Positions 6,793 through 13,042 are shown, counted from the first letter of the stretch. The stretch: DNA of 20,382 nt from Candidatus Tayloriibacteriota bacterium (GCA_026395155.1 JAPLZG010000087.1:1-20382), one strand, 5' to 3'. Notes: generated by a model not told the origin, from the letters alone. Made by a program: numbers and translations.

Positions 6793-7389
6793 TCACTTAT
6801 TATTTTTGTAGTGTACAAATAAATATAAGACAATCGAAATAAGTAAGAGTATAAATACGCCAAAGTTCAACCCTGAATTAAGAGACCACCCATACATCGA
6901 AATATTTAAAAGCTCGCCGATTATTTTTGCTGTTGCGGTCAATATTAATAATAATGGGAATATTAGTGTATAGAGTAGACACATCCAATCTGAAAATATT
7001 GGATAATCTGATAGATAGGACTTTCCCTCTCTTGTTATTATCTCTTTGCCTATTTCTCCGTTGAGTATTCCCTCGATTTTATGAACATAGGAATACTGAC
7101 GTTCGATAAAAACATTTATCTGGAAATATCTAAGAGTAAAGATTAGTAATAAAAACCACACAATACTCCCGATAACAGAAAAATCTAGTTTAAGTGTTAT
7201 CCCAAATTTAAAATTCATAACGTCGTTTATTACTACATTGGAGATTGTGGGGAAAAGACCCTGAATCGCAAGAATACCTACTGTAACCAGTACAAATATC
7301 ATCAGTCGATCTCGACGCTTGACCGCCTCGTTTATTACAGAGCAGGTATCCTTATAATGATCATAGATTGTAGGAATTAGATCAGACAT
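6793..7389 (-). CDS. Four-helix membrane protein between the two TIR genes, candidate effector
   Basis: A 198-residue protein with four hydrophobic segments at about 28-50, 66-88, 134-160 and 171-195. Between helices 2 and 3 lies a charged stretch of about 45 residues (RQYSYVHKIEGILNGEIGKE, then IITREGKSYLSD). The N-terminus (MSDLIPTIYDHYKDTCSVIN, then EAVKRRDR) is soluble and charged. I do not recognise a named family. The layout resembles membrane effectors of nucleotide-signal defence systems (SLATT-type or Cap-type), in which a small soluble part senses a ligand and the helices disrupt the membrane. No SIR2, SLOG or Macro domain is present, so it is not a standard Thoeris ThsA. Its start overlaps TIR 1 by eight bases and its stop is one base from TIR 2, so the three proteins are very likely made in fixed ratio. 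Confidence 0.7.
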   Translation of the reverse strand: MSDLIPTIYDHYKDTCSVINEAVKRRDRLMIFVLVTVGILAIQGLFPTISNVVINDVMNFKFGITLKLDFSVIGSIVWFLLLIFTLRYFQINVFIERQYSYVHKIEGILNGEIGKEIITREGKSYLSDYPIFSDWMCLLYTLIFPLLLILTATAKIIGELLNISMYGWSLNSGLNFGVFILLLISIVLYLFVHYKNNK

Positions 7390-7837
7390 ATCTTTGTATA
7401 TTTCTAGAGAAAAAGGGAGCAGTTTCTAAGGCTTTGATAATATTATCCTCCGTAAAAGAATATGCCCATGCTACATTAGCATTGGTAAGTTCTTCGGGTG
7501 ACTCGTTTGATCTGTCCAATTTAACCACTGCTATTCTTTTTCCAAGCTCGATACTTTGGTGGATTTCAAAATTTATCCAGTTTTTATAGCCAATGAGACT
7601 TCGGTTTTGATGTGGAAAATTAGCATATTTTCCAACGATGACTAATGTGTGAGTAGCACTTTTAATTTTTAGAGTAAGAGCGGCTTTTATACGTCCAACA
7701 TTTGTGCTATTAATTTCCTCAGGCGTAGCATCATCAAAGACAAAATCAAATTTCGGGTTCTTATTCCAAGCTTCTAATAAATACTTAAAATTTCTATCAT
7801 TATCATAGTCAAAACTTACAAAAACTTTTGGTTTCAT
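7382..7837 (-). CDS. TIR-like protein of the ThsB/MTH538 type (TIR 1)
   Basis: A 151-residue single-domain protein. It opens with PKVFVSFDYDND, the first TIR strand plus an acidic loop typical of ThsB. VGRIKAALTLKIKSA is the following helix, THTLVIVGKYAN (63-73) the next strand, and YKNWINFEIHQSIELGK carries W87 and E91 in the W-x3-E catalytic arrangement. KRIAVVKLDRS is the next strand. The pattern matches the DUF1863 / ThsB TIR-like family and is divergent from TIR 2 in the same operon. Predicted role: NAD+ cleavage or cyclisation to a second messenger. It is the first full-size gene of the operon, preceded by a 46-codon frame. Its 3' end overlaps the membrane-protein gene by eight bases. 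Confidence 0.75.
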   Translation of the reverse strand: MKPKVFVSFDYDNDRNFKYLLEAWNKNPKFDFVFDDATPEEINSTNVGRIKAALTLKIKSATHTLVIVGKYANFPHQNRSLIGYKNWINFEIHQSIELGKRIAVVKLDRSNESPEELTNANVAWAYSFTEDNIIKALETAPFFSRNIQRYV

Positions 7838-7843
7838 AATATC

Positions 7844-7984
7844 TTATCTCTTATTCTTTTTAACTCTCACCCATTCGACTTTGTTGGAATGATTTTCTGC
7901 AAACCTTCTCGTTGTAATCTCTCCAGTAGTAGCAAGGAGTGGTTGCTCTTTCTTCCAATTATGTTCTCTTTTATCTTTACTCAT
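7844..7984 (-). CDS. 46-residue basic peptide leading the TIR operon
   Basis: The minus-strand ATG at 7984 opens a 46-codon frame (MSKDKREHNWKKEQPLLATT, continuing with GEITTRRFAENHSNKVEWVR) that ends TAA at 7844, six bases before the TIR 1 start. An RBS-like AGAGAAA lies about ten bases upstream. The peptide is strongly basic and hydrophilic with no membrane segment. It is the first frame after the strong promoter at 8068-8096. It could be a small partner, a nucleic-acid-binding peptide or a leader peptide controlling TIR 1 translation. No homologue is recognised. Confidence 0.5.
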   Translation of the reverse strand: MSKDKREHNWKKEQPLLATTGEITTRRFAENHSNKVEWVRVKKNKR

Positions 7985-8067
7985 AAAACTTTTTCTCTAA
8001 CTGTTTGTTTATAATTCGGTAGACCGTTAGCACCCACCAGTAAGGAGTTTTACCTTCTTATACCTCT

Positions 8068-8096
8068 ATTATATCACAAATTATGTACTTCTGCAA
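8068..8096 (-). promoter_or_regulatory. Strong extended -10 promoter of the TIR operon
   Basis: On the minus strand TTGCAG (8096-8091), a 17-base spacer and perfect TATAAT (8073-8068), with TGA directly before the -10 (extended -10). Transcription would start near 8061, leaving a leader of about 77 bases before the 46-residue frame. The leader has small possible stems: AAGG/CCTT around seven bases (8043-8057 region) and CGGT/ACCG around two bases (near 8017-8026). Confidence 0.75.
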
Positions 8097-8097
8097 G

Positions 8098-8259
8098 GAA
8101 AAAAGTGGCTTAAAATAAAGAAACACGCAGTTTTGTACCCAAAAAAGCCTTTGTTACAGCCACCGTTCAACGCCATTCTTTACAGTTATTTTTTTGTATT
8201 TTCCTTTTAGGAAAATCGGAAAAATTTGTCTGTTTACGAACCACTTGCAAGAAAAAATT
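8098..8259. other. Non-coding half of the divergent intergenic region
   Basis: No credible frame is seen here. The stretch holds T-rich tracts and a small hairpin TTTTCC/GGAAAA around TTTTA (about 8199-8215). A possible plus-strand promoter lies at its end (TTGCAA 8245-8250, then CATAAT 8267-8272 after 16 bases, or TAATAT 8269-8274 after 18). It separates the minus-strand TIR operon from the plus-strand packaging genes and may be the join between two acquired segments. Confidence 0.5.
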
Positions 8260-8424
8260 GGTGGCTCATAATATGAATAGGTCGAATCGTTCCTTAACAA
8301 TAAAATATGAGCTACCAGAACCCGTCAGGGTTATCTGGTGTATATAGGCTCAAAAAAATGAACCAAAACATTCCCTTCTAAAGGCTGAGGGTAAGTTTTG
8401 TTTTATTTTTTTGAGCCTTTTTTA
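8260..8424 (+). ncRNA. Candidate structured leader or small RNA with alternative pairings, ending in a terminator
   Basis: Three stems follow one another. Stem 1 pairs GGTGGCTCATA (8260-8270) with TATGAGCTACC (8306-8316), eleven pairs including one G-U. Stem 2 pairs ACCAGAACCC (8314-8323) with GGGTT-AT-CTGGT (8328-8339) around a GTCA loop. Stem 3 is the terminator at 8347-8417. TGAGC of stem 1 (8308-8312) can instead pair with GCTCA at the left foot of the terminator (8348-8352), and stems 1 and 2 share 8314-8316. Such mutually exclusive stems before a terminator are the pattern of transcription attenuators and riboswitches. The MTase gene starts 28 bases after the T run. If the promoter is at 8245-8274, stem 1 would not be fully transcribed, so the RNA start decides the interpretation. 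No known RNA family is recognised. Confidence 0.5.
8347..8424 (+). terminator. Intrinsic terminator with long A/T stem upstream of the MTase gene
   Basis: GGCTCAAAAAAAT (8347-8359) pairs perfectly over 13 bases with ATTTTTTTGAGCC (8405-8417), followed by a T run to about 8423. The interior contains further weak pairing (CCAAAAC with GTTTTG, CCCT with AGGG). Because no protein gene ends just before it on the plus strand, it either terminates a small RNA or attenuates the downstream MTase-terminase operon. Confidence 0.7.
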
Positions 8425-8452
8425 TTAGTCTTATTAATTTAATTAAAATAAT

Positions 8453-9733
8453 ATGTCAAAAAACAAATTAAAATGGTTTGCAGAAAAAAGAGAAGTTAAA
8501 GACCTATCCGTCTGGGACAAGAATCCCAGAATGATAAACAAAAAAAGTCTAACAAGACTAAAAGAGAAGATCATCGCCAACGGCTTTCATGATGTAATCG
8601 TGATTGATACCGATAACACTATTCTTTCCGGTTCTCAACGCAAGAAAATTCTTGAGGAACTTAATGTGAAAAAAGTTACTGTATTACGCCCGAATAGACC
8701 GTTAACCGAAGAAGAAAGAAATAAGATAGTTTTGGAAAGTAATATTCATGAAGGAGAGTGGAATATGGAAGCATTGAAATCTTTTGACCTTAATTTATTG
8801 ACTGATATTGGATTTGATCAGATGGAATTGATTAAGTTCTGGGATGAAGAAAATAATGCACTGAACGATAATTTTGATGTTGAAAAAACGCTAAAGAGCA
8901 TAAGGAAACCTGAGACAAAACGTGGAGATCTAATAATTCTCGGGGATCATAAACTTTTGTGTGCCGATTCGACAGATCCTGAAGCAGTCAAAGCACTCTT
9001 TGGTAAAGATCGGACGTCTATGATCTATTCGGATAGTCCATTCAACATTGGTTTGAGTTATGATCGAGGTGTCGGTAATAAATCTCACTATGGCGGAGAG
9101 GTGGATGATAACAAAACGCCGGAAGAATATAAGAGTTTTATCAAAAAAATCTTGGTGAACTCGTTATCGGTCTCGACGGATGATGTCCATTGTTTCCAGT
9201 GGTGTGACGAAGCGTGGGTCTGGGTTTTTCAGACGTTATTCAATGAATTAGGAATTAAGAACCGCCGTTTGAACATTTGGCTTAAGAACAATTCATCTCC
9301 GACCCCTTCTGTCCCGTTCAATAAAGCAATAGAGGTGTGCTGTTATGGGACAAAAGGGCGTCCATTTATTTCTGGCTTAGTGAATAACCTGAACGAAATA
9401 ATGAACAAAGAAATGACTAGTGGTAATGAGTTATACGAAGAAGTCACTAATGTCTGGGCGGTTAAAAGATTGGCGGGTAACAAATACGAACATCCTACGA
9501 GTAAGCCACCTGAACTTCACGAAAAGGCGATAAAAAAGTGTTCCAATATCGGAGATATTATATTCGATAGCTTTTCTGGATCAGCAAGTACGATGATTTG
9601 TGCCGAACAATTAAAGAGGCGGGTGTATTCCCTGGAAATTTCGGAAGTATTTTGTGACTTGGCAATTCGTCGCTGGGAAAAACTCACAGGTCGAAAGGTA
9701 AAAATAATTCATAACTTCTATGAAAAAAAGTAA
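8453..9733 (+). CDS. ParB-domain / beta-class DNA methyltransferase fusion (phage type)
   Basis: A 426-residue protein. Residues 15-115 are a ParB/sulfiredoxin-like domain (LSVWDKNPRMINKKSLTRLK, then DNTILSGSQRKKILEEL). It is followed by a SAM-dependent DNA methyltransferase with motif IV first (SDSPFNIG, D194-F197), a specificity region, then SKPPELHEKAIKKC and motif I-like DSFSGSAST (372-380), the order of beta-class N6-adenine/N4-cytosine enzymes. ParB-MTase fusions are common in phages and mobile elements, where they modify element DNA or guard against host restriction. No restriction enzyme is beside it. Motif IV reads D-S-P-F rather than D/S/N-P-P-Y/F, a change at the catalytic loop. 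No RBS precedes the ATG, only an AT-rich stretch. It overlaps the next gene by 14 bases, making it the first gene of the packaging operon. Confidence 0.88.
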   Translation: MSKNKLKWFAEKREVKDLSVWDKNPRMINKKSLTRLKEKIIANGFHDVIVIDTDNTILSGSQRKKILEELNVKKVTVLRPNRPLTEEERNKIVLESNIHEGEWNMEALKSFDLNLLTDIGFDQMELIKFWDEENNALNDNFDVEKTLKSIRKPETKRGDLIILGDHKLLCADSTDPEAVKALFGKDRTSMIYSDSPFNIGLSYDRGVGNKSHYGGEVDDNKTPEEYKSFIKKILVNSLSVSTDDVHCFQWCDEAWVWVFQTLFNELGIKNRRLNIWLKNNSSPTPSVPFNKAIEVCCYGTKGRPFISGLVNNLNEIMNKEMTSGNELYEEVTNVWAVKRLAGNKYEHPTSKPPELHEKAIKKCSNIGDIIFDSFSGSASTMICAEQLKRRVYSLEISEVFCDLAIRRWEKLTGRKVKIIHNFYEKK

Positions 9734-10178
9734 ACTACAAAATAACTTCTTTGAAGAACTTAGAAAAGTCCCCATCATCCTCGTCGCTTGTGAAAAAACC
9801 GGAATATCTAGGAATAGCATTTACCGATGGAAAAAAGAAGATAAAGAATTTTCAAAGAAAATGGATGCGGCGATGGCAGATGGCGTGGATTTCGTGAATG
9901 ATATGAGCGAAAGCCAACTTCTTACCATGATTAAGGAAAAGAACTGGCCTGCAATCAGCTTTTGGCTTAAGCACAGAAATGATAACTATAAAAACAAATT
10001 GGAAATTACCACCAAGGAAGATTTGGAATTGACCGAAGAAGAGCAACTGACGGTCGACAAGGCTCTGAGATTTGCCAATCGATTAATGGAAAATAATTAT
10101 GGAACAAGAATACAAATTGGACGAGGAAACTCTGGCGGAGATTCGAAAGAATCCGTCTATCAGGAAAGAGCTAGTTAG
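9720..10178 (+). CDS. Phage terminase small subunit-like protein
   Basis: A 152-residue protein. Residues 8-45 (FFEELRKVPIILVACEKTGI, then SRNSIYRWKKED) form the helix-turn-helix typical of small terminases, which bind pac or cos DNA. Residues 50-90 continue with DFVNDMSESQLLTMIKEK and ISFWLKHRN, the helical oligomerisation part of this family. It lies directly before the large terminase, as expected. The last 26 codons overlap the large-subunit gene in another frame (80 bases), and that tail (RIQIGRGNSGGDSKESV) looks low-complexity and unlike the rest. The start overlaps the MTase stop by 14 bases, so translation is probably coupled. Confidence 0.8.
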   Translation: MKKSKLQNNFFEELRKVPIILVACEKTGISRNSIYRWKKEDKEFSKKMDAAMADGVDFVNDMSESQLLTMIKEKNWPAISFWLKHRNDNYKNKLEITTKEDLELTEEEQLTVDKALRFANRLMENNYGTRIQIGRGNSGGDSKESVYQERAS

Positions 10179-11628
10179 AAAAAGTCACTTGATGTTTTTT
10201 CTGGTCTACTTTGGACATTATATAGAATATGACTTTGCTCCGATGCACTATGAATTATTCAAAGTTACCGATTCTCAAGAAGAAAACTTTATCGCTGTTT
10301 CCGCCTTCAGATCTTCAGCCAAATCAACAATTCTCACCATGTCATATATTCTCTGGAGTATGCTCGGCAAACAAAAGAAAAGATTTTGCTTGATTGCTAG
10401 CCTTAATAGCACTATGGCTTCTGTTCATATGAAAAATATTGTCATGGAACTGGAGAGAAATGACATGTTGAGAAAAGACCTCGGCCCCTTTAAGGAAACG
10501 ACAGGACAATGGGGTGTAAGTGCTATCGAATTCGCCAGTTTGGGAGCAAAGATAATGATCACCACGCCTGAGCAAGGTATTAGAGGTGTCAGATATGGCC
10601 AATATAGACCTGACTTAATAGTTTGCGATGATATCGAGGACCTGAATTCCGCTCAATCGGAAGTAGTAAGAAATAAAACAAGAGATTGGTTTAACTCGGA
10701 GATTTTACCAATCGGAAGTGATAAGACAAGAATTATTGTTATCGGAAATATGCCTCATCAAGAATGTCTCATGGCATATATCAGAGATCAAATTAGACGT
10801 GGTACAAGAAAGGGTCTTTATTTACATTTTCCCATAATAGACGATAACGGAAACAGTAATTGGCTGGCTAGATTCCCAAATAAAGAAGCTGTGGAAAAAG
10901 AAAAACTAAAAATTGCCGACGAAAGAGCTTGGGAGAGGGAGTATATGTTAAATAACCTGCCCGAAAACTATCAAATCGTTAGACAAGAAGACATACACTA
11001 CTACGATAAAATTCCAAACAATTATTCCTTTTGTTGTTCAATTTTGTCTGTGGATCCAGCAATTACAGACAGCGGGAATTCAGACAGTTCAGCTATCGTA
11101 ATCGGTGATGTGTACTTGGATGACGAAAAAGGTGTCACGTATTTATTTGTTCGACCTGATCCGATATTAGGAAAAATGAATTTCTGCGACTTGAAAAATT
11201 TGATCATCAATCTAAAAAATGCCGCCCCACCAAGTTCTTCCGACGCTTATGTTGTTGTGCACGCGACCGCTTTCCAGAAAGCACTATCCGATCAGTTAAC
11301 AATTGATATCCCTTATAACATCGTCGAATACAAACCGACTGTCAAAAAAATTGAACGCCTAGCGACAACCGTTCCCTACTTTCGTGCAAATCGAATATGT
11401 TTTCCAGCCAAAGGATGTGAAAATATATTGAAACAGATACTAAATCCTTTTAAACTCAAACACGATGACTTGCTAGACGCATTCACAATGATGATCTGGC
11501 AATTTTCTCAGATTAAGTGGGAACTTCCAGATGTTTATGTCATCAATACACCTATGAGATGTTCCAGAAAGTTTGTTTCTTCCTACGAAGATTGGGAAGA
11601 TGATAGCGATTGCGATAGATTCTGGTGA
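10099..11628 (+). CDS. Phage terminase large subunit (packaging ATPase-nuclease)
   Basis: A 509-residue protein with both terminase domains. The ATPase has a deviant Walker A (AFRSSAKST, K75), Walker B DLIVCDDIED (D177-D178), and VIGNMPHQ as the coupling segment. The RNase H-like nuclease has SVDPAI (D319), a central strand YVVVHATAF, and HDDLLDAF (D456, D457, D460), which together give a metal-binding acidic set. It would translocate and cut phage DNA at a portal. The start at 10099 is kept because residues 1-40 (KELVRKSHLMFFLVYFGHYI) match the usual N-terminus of the family; a later ATG at 10192 would remove part of it. No portal, protease or capsid gene follows. The next gene is on the other strand two bases on. 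The gene looks intact, so it may serve a satellite or a fragmented prophage. Confidence 0.9.
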   Translation: MEQEYKLDEETLAEIRKNPSIRKELVRKSHLMFFLVYFGHYIEYDFAPMHYELFKVTDSQEENFIAVSAFRSSAKSTILTMSYILWSMLGKQKKRFCLIASLNSTMASVHMKNIVMELERNDMLRKDLGPFKETTGQWGVSAIEFASLGAKIMITTPEQGIRGVRYGQYRPDLIVCDDIEDLNSAQSEVVRNKTRDWFNSEILPIGSDKTRIIVIGNMPHQECLMAYIRDQIRRGTRKGLYLHFPIIDDNGNSNWLARFPNKEAVEKEKLKIADERAWEREYMLNNLPENYQIVRQEDIHYYDKIPNNYSFCCSILSVDPAITDSGNSDSSAIVIGDVYLDDEKGVTYLFVRPDPILGKMNFCDLKNLIINLKNAAPPSSSDAYVVVHATAFQKALSDQLTIDIPYNIVEYKPTVKKIERLATTVPYFRANRICFPAKGCENILKQILNPFKLKHDDLLDAFTMMIWQFSQIKWELPDVYVINTPMRCSRKFVSSYEDWEDDSDCDRFW

Positions 11629-11630
11629 AT

Positions 11631-11876
11631 TTATTTCTCGACTATCGGTATATAACAACATCTACATCCCTTTTTATGTGAGCAGTCTTTAATTGGCAAA
11701 ATTTTTAATAAACGAACATCTTGTAATGAAATATTTTTTCCTTGCCACTTTTTACAAGCCTCACAACTATCAATTGTTGCCAAGATTTTAACAAAACTGA
11801 CTACGCTAGATTCGCAATAACTTTTTATACTTCTTTCTCTAGACAAACTAAGCTCATTCCCCAATGTTTTTTTCAT
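11631..11876 (-). CDS. 81-residue Cys/His-rich protein, resembles C-terminus of phage head-morphogenesis proteins
   Basis: Visible elements are DSCEACKKWQGKNISL (C38, C41) and LPIKDCSHKKGCRCCYIP (C65, H67, C71, C73, C74). The order 'C..C...G......lP...C....CRC...P' recalls the C-terminal part of Mu gpF / SPP1 gp7-like minor head proteins, which end in a P-H..CRC segment, and suggests one zinc site. At 81 residues it is far shorter than those proteins (300 or more), so it may be a detached remnant or an independent small zinc protein. It is transcribed against the terminase and converges on it with a two-base gap. It starts 34 bases after the stop of the membrane protein upstream. No RBS is visible. 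Confidence 0.55.
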   Translation of the reverse strand: MKKTLGNELSLSRERSIKSYCESSVVSFVKILATIDSCEACKKWQGKNISLQDVRLLKILPIKDCSHKKGCRCCYIPIVEK

Positions 11877-11910
11877 TTAAAATAGCAAAAATATTAATTT
11901 CCTGGATTAA

Positions 11911-12690
11911 TTACTTATATATTTCTAAAGAACTAGAAAAAGCTGTTATCTCGGCAACTTTTTCATTTGAATAAGCATCTCTAACTTCAAAATGTAAGTA
12001 GCCAGTAATTGCTTTTTTTAACATACCCACCTTAGCAAGAAAATCTTTTTTGAACTGAACTGTCTGTGTGTACCAGACATAATCAACATATACGACACTC
12101 GCAGTATCAGAAAATTCATAAGAAGTCACTACTTGTGCTTTTTTAGCTAAAGACATAAATTCATCTAATTGTTTTTGAGCTTGTTCTTGAGAGATAGTGT
12201 TTTGTAATACTGTCTTATTGTCAGAATTTGATATTTTATTATTCAAAGATGAGCTGTCATCTTTTGATGAACTACTTGAAATTACTAAAACTATAACCGT
12301 AAATATAATAAATCCAACCAAGACCTTTCTTCCTGTGGTCCAGATATAAATTTTTCCGTGACAATGAGGACATCGGGTAGCTTTAGAATCTACTTCTTTT
12401 CTACAGTGTGGACAGATATTATTCGAAGAATTATCTTTATCACTAGATTTTATATTAGAATAAAAATTTATAAAAAAAGAGTATCCATATTTTTCTTTTA
12501 TTTTTTTGACGCTAGGTGGTAACAGTATTAAACCAGCCAGTAAAAAAAATATTCCAACAATAATATTACTCAAAAGACTAAATAACCCAGTTAATAATAA
12601 AAATATTCCAATAAACCAATTCCATTTTAGATTAGGTTCGGAAGTTTTTGTTTTAGTCTCAACCTCAGGAGACTGATTTAGATTGTCCAT
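11911..12690 (-). CDS. Zinc-ribbon membrane protein with extracytoplasmic C-terminal domain
   Basis: A 259-residue protein. Two closely spaced helices (about 26-40 and 43-58) are followed by a cytosolic four-cysteine zinc ribbon (C93, C96, C107, C110 in CPHCRKEV...CPHCHG). Then come a third helix (about 122-139), a Ser/Asp/Asn-rich linker (SSSSSKDDSSS...) and a soluble domain of about 100 residues (EQAQKQLDEFMSLAKKA, YVDYVWYTQT, YLHFEVRD) with alternating strands. The zinc-ribbon-plus-TM layout is common in phage superinfection-type and general bacterial membrane proteins of unknown role. The upstream region on this strand has a TATAAA at 12711-12706 that could be a -10, inside the repeat region at 12694-12833. 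Function unknown. Confidence 0.7.
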   Translation of the reverse strand: MDNLNQSPEVETKTKTSEPNLKWNWFIGIFLLLTGLFSLLSNIIVGIFFLLAGLILLPPSVKKIKEKYGYSFFINFYSNIKSSDKDNSSNNICPHCRKEVDSKATRCPHCHGKIYIWTTGRKVLVGFIIFTVIVLVISSSSSKDDSSSLNNKISNSDNKTVLQNTISQEQAQKQLDEFMSLAKKAQVVTSYEFSDTASVVYVDYVWYTQTVQFKKDFLAKVGMLKKAITGYLHFEVRDAYSNEKVAEITAFSSSLEIYK

Positions 12691-12693
12691 AAA

Positions 12694-12842
12694 ACTCTAG
12701 CGGGTTTTATACGACAGAGAGAGTCTTCGTGAACAAAGAGCTCCTCGCCATCGCGATGAAACCTTTCGGCCCCACCCATATCAGTTTCCCAATATGACCC
12801 GCTAGAGTGACTCTGACGAGGAGTTCTTTGTTCTCTAGCGGG
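12694..12842. repeat. Interleaved inverted repeats beside the serine recombinase (candidate att/crossover or structured RNA)
   Basis: Arm A ACTCTAGCGGGT (12694-12705) has a perfect inverse at 12797-12808. Arm B GAACAAAGAGCTCCTCG (12731-12747) has an inverse at 12817-12833 with one mismatch. The order is A-B-A'-B', a pseudoknot-type arrangement, not a simple hairpin. The ten-base core CTCTAGCGGG also appears a third time, directly repeated, at 12833-12842. A ten-base palindrome CATCGCGATG lies at 12749-12758 and CATAT/ATATG flanks 12778-12796. The GC content is clearly higher than in the surroundings. Position next to a recombinase favours a recombination or regulatory site; a structured RNA is the alternative. 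Confidence 0.6.
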
Positions 12843-12856
12843 GTTTGCAACCATAT

Positions 12857-12872
12857 CCTTTATCGCTAAAGG
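12857..12872 (+). other. Perfect six-pair hairpin in the recombinase upstream region
   Basis: CCTTTA and TAAAGG enclose the tetraloop TCGC. A T-rich stretch (TCTTTT) begins ten bases later, too far for a classical terminator. It could be a weak terminator of transcripts coming from the repeat region or a protein-binding site. Confidence 0.4.
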
Positions 12873-13042
12873 GGTTAGGTCGTCTTTTATTAAATTGTCC
12901 TAATATAATAGCTCTTTTGAAACTATTATTCAATCAATCATATCGTAGATCAATCTTTTTGCTAAGCTTTATAGGCGACCATGAAACGTTATTCTTGTTC
13001 TGCATAGCTTTGCACCATAAATGGTTCTGTCATTAATGGTAT

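Larger units (their letters stand above)
12691..13042. other. Gene-free region between divergent genes, carrying interleaved repeats and a probable recombinase promoter
   Basis: No convincing frame lies here. A TTG-started 63-codon frame at 12845-13036 overlaps a hairpin and a -10 box and has no RBS. The left part holds the inverted-repeat cluster listed separately. A perfect hairpin CCTTTA-TCGC-TAAAGG lies at 12857-12872. A TATAAT at 12904-12909, without a good -35, may be the -10 of the recombinase gene, leaving a leader of about 125 bases. Confidence 0.6.

Noticed and set aside
6792..6863. An upstream ATG extending the TIR 2 protein by 24 residues
   Set aside because: It overlaps the end of the membrane-protein gene, adds a segment (YLYSYLFRLSYIYLY) unlike TIR domains, and the internal ATG at 6791 fits the domain start and operon spacing.
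5578..7984. Calling the locus classical Thoeris
   Set aside because: The required ThsA (SIR2-SLOG or Macro-TM) is not present; only the ThsB-like TIR part matches.
8260..8340. tRNA or tmRNA gene
   Set aside because: GGTCGAATCGTTCC resembles a T-arm at first sight, but no cloverleaf, acceptor stem or CCA-side pairing can be formed.
10192..11628. Later start for the large terminase that would avoid the 80-base overlap
   Set aside because: Residues before it (KELVRKSHLM) look like the usual large-terminase N-terminus; kept as an alternative only.
12694..12842. Integron attC site or CRISPR repeats
   Set aside because: No R/L box arrangement of attC, no integron integrase, and no regularly spaced repeats or cas genes; the recombinase is of the serine type.
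12845..13036. TTG-started 63-codon frame before the recombinase
   Set aside because: No RBS, crosses a perfect hairpin and a TATAAT box, and the peptide has no family-like pattern.
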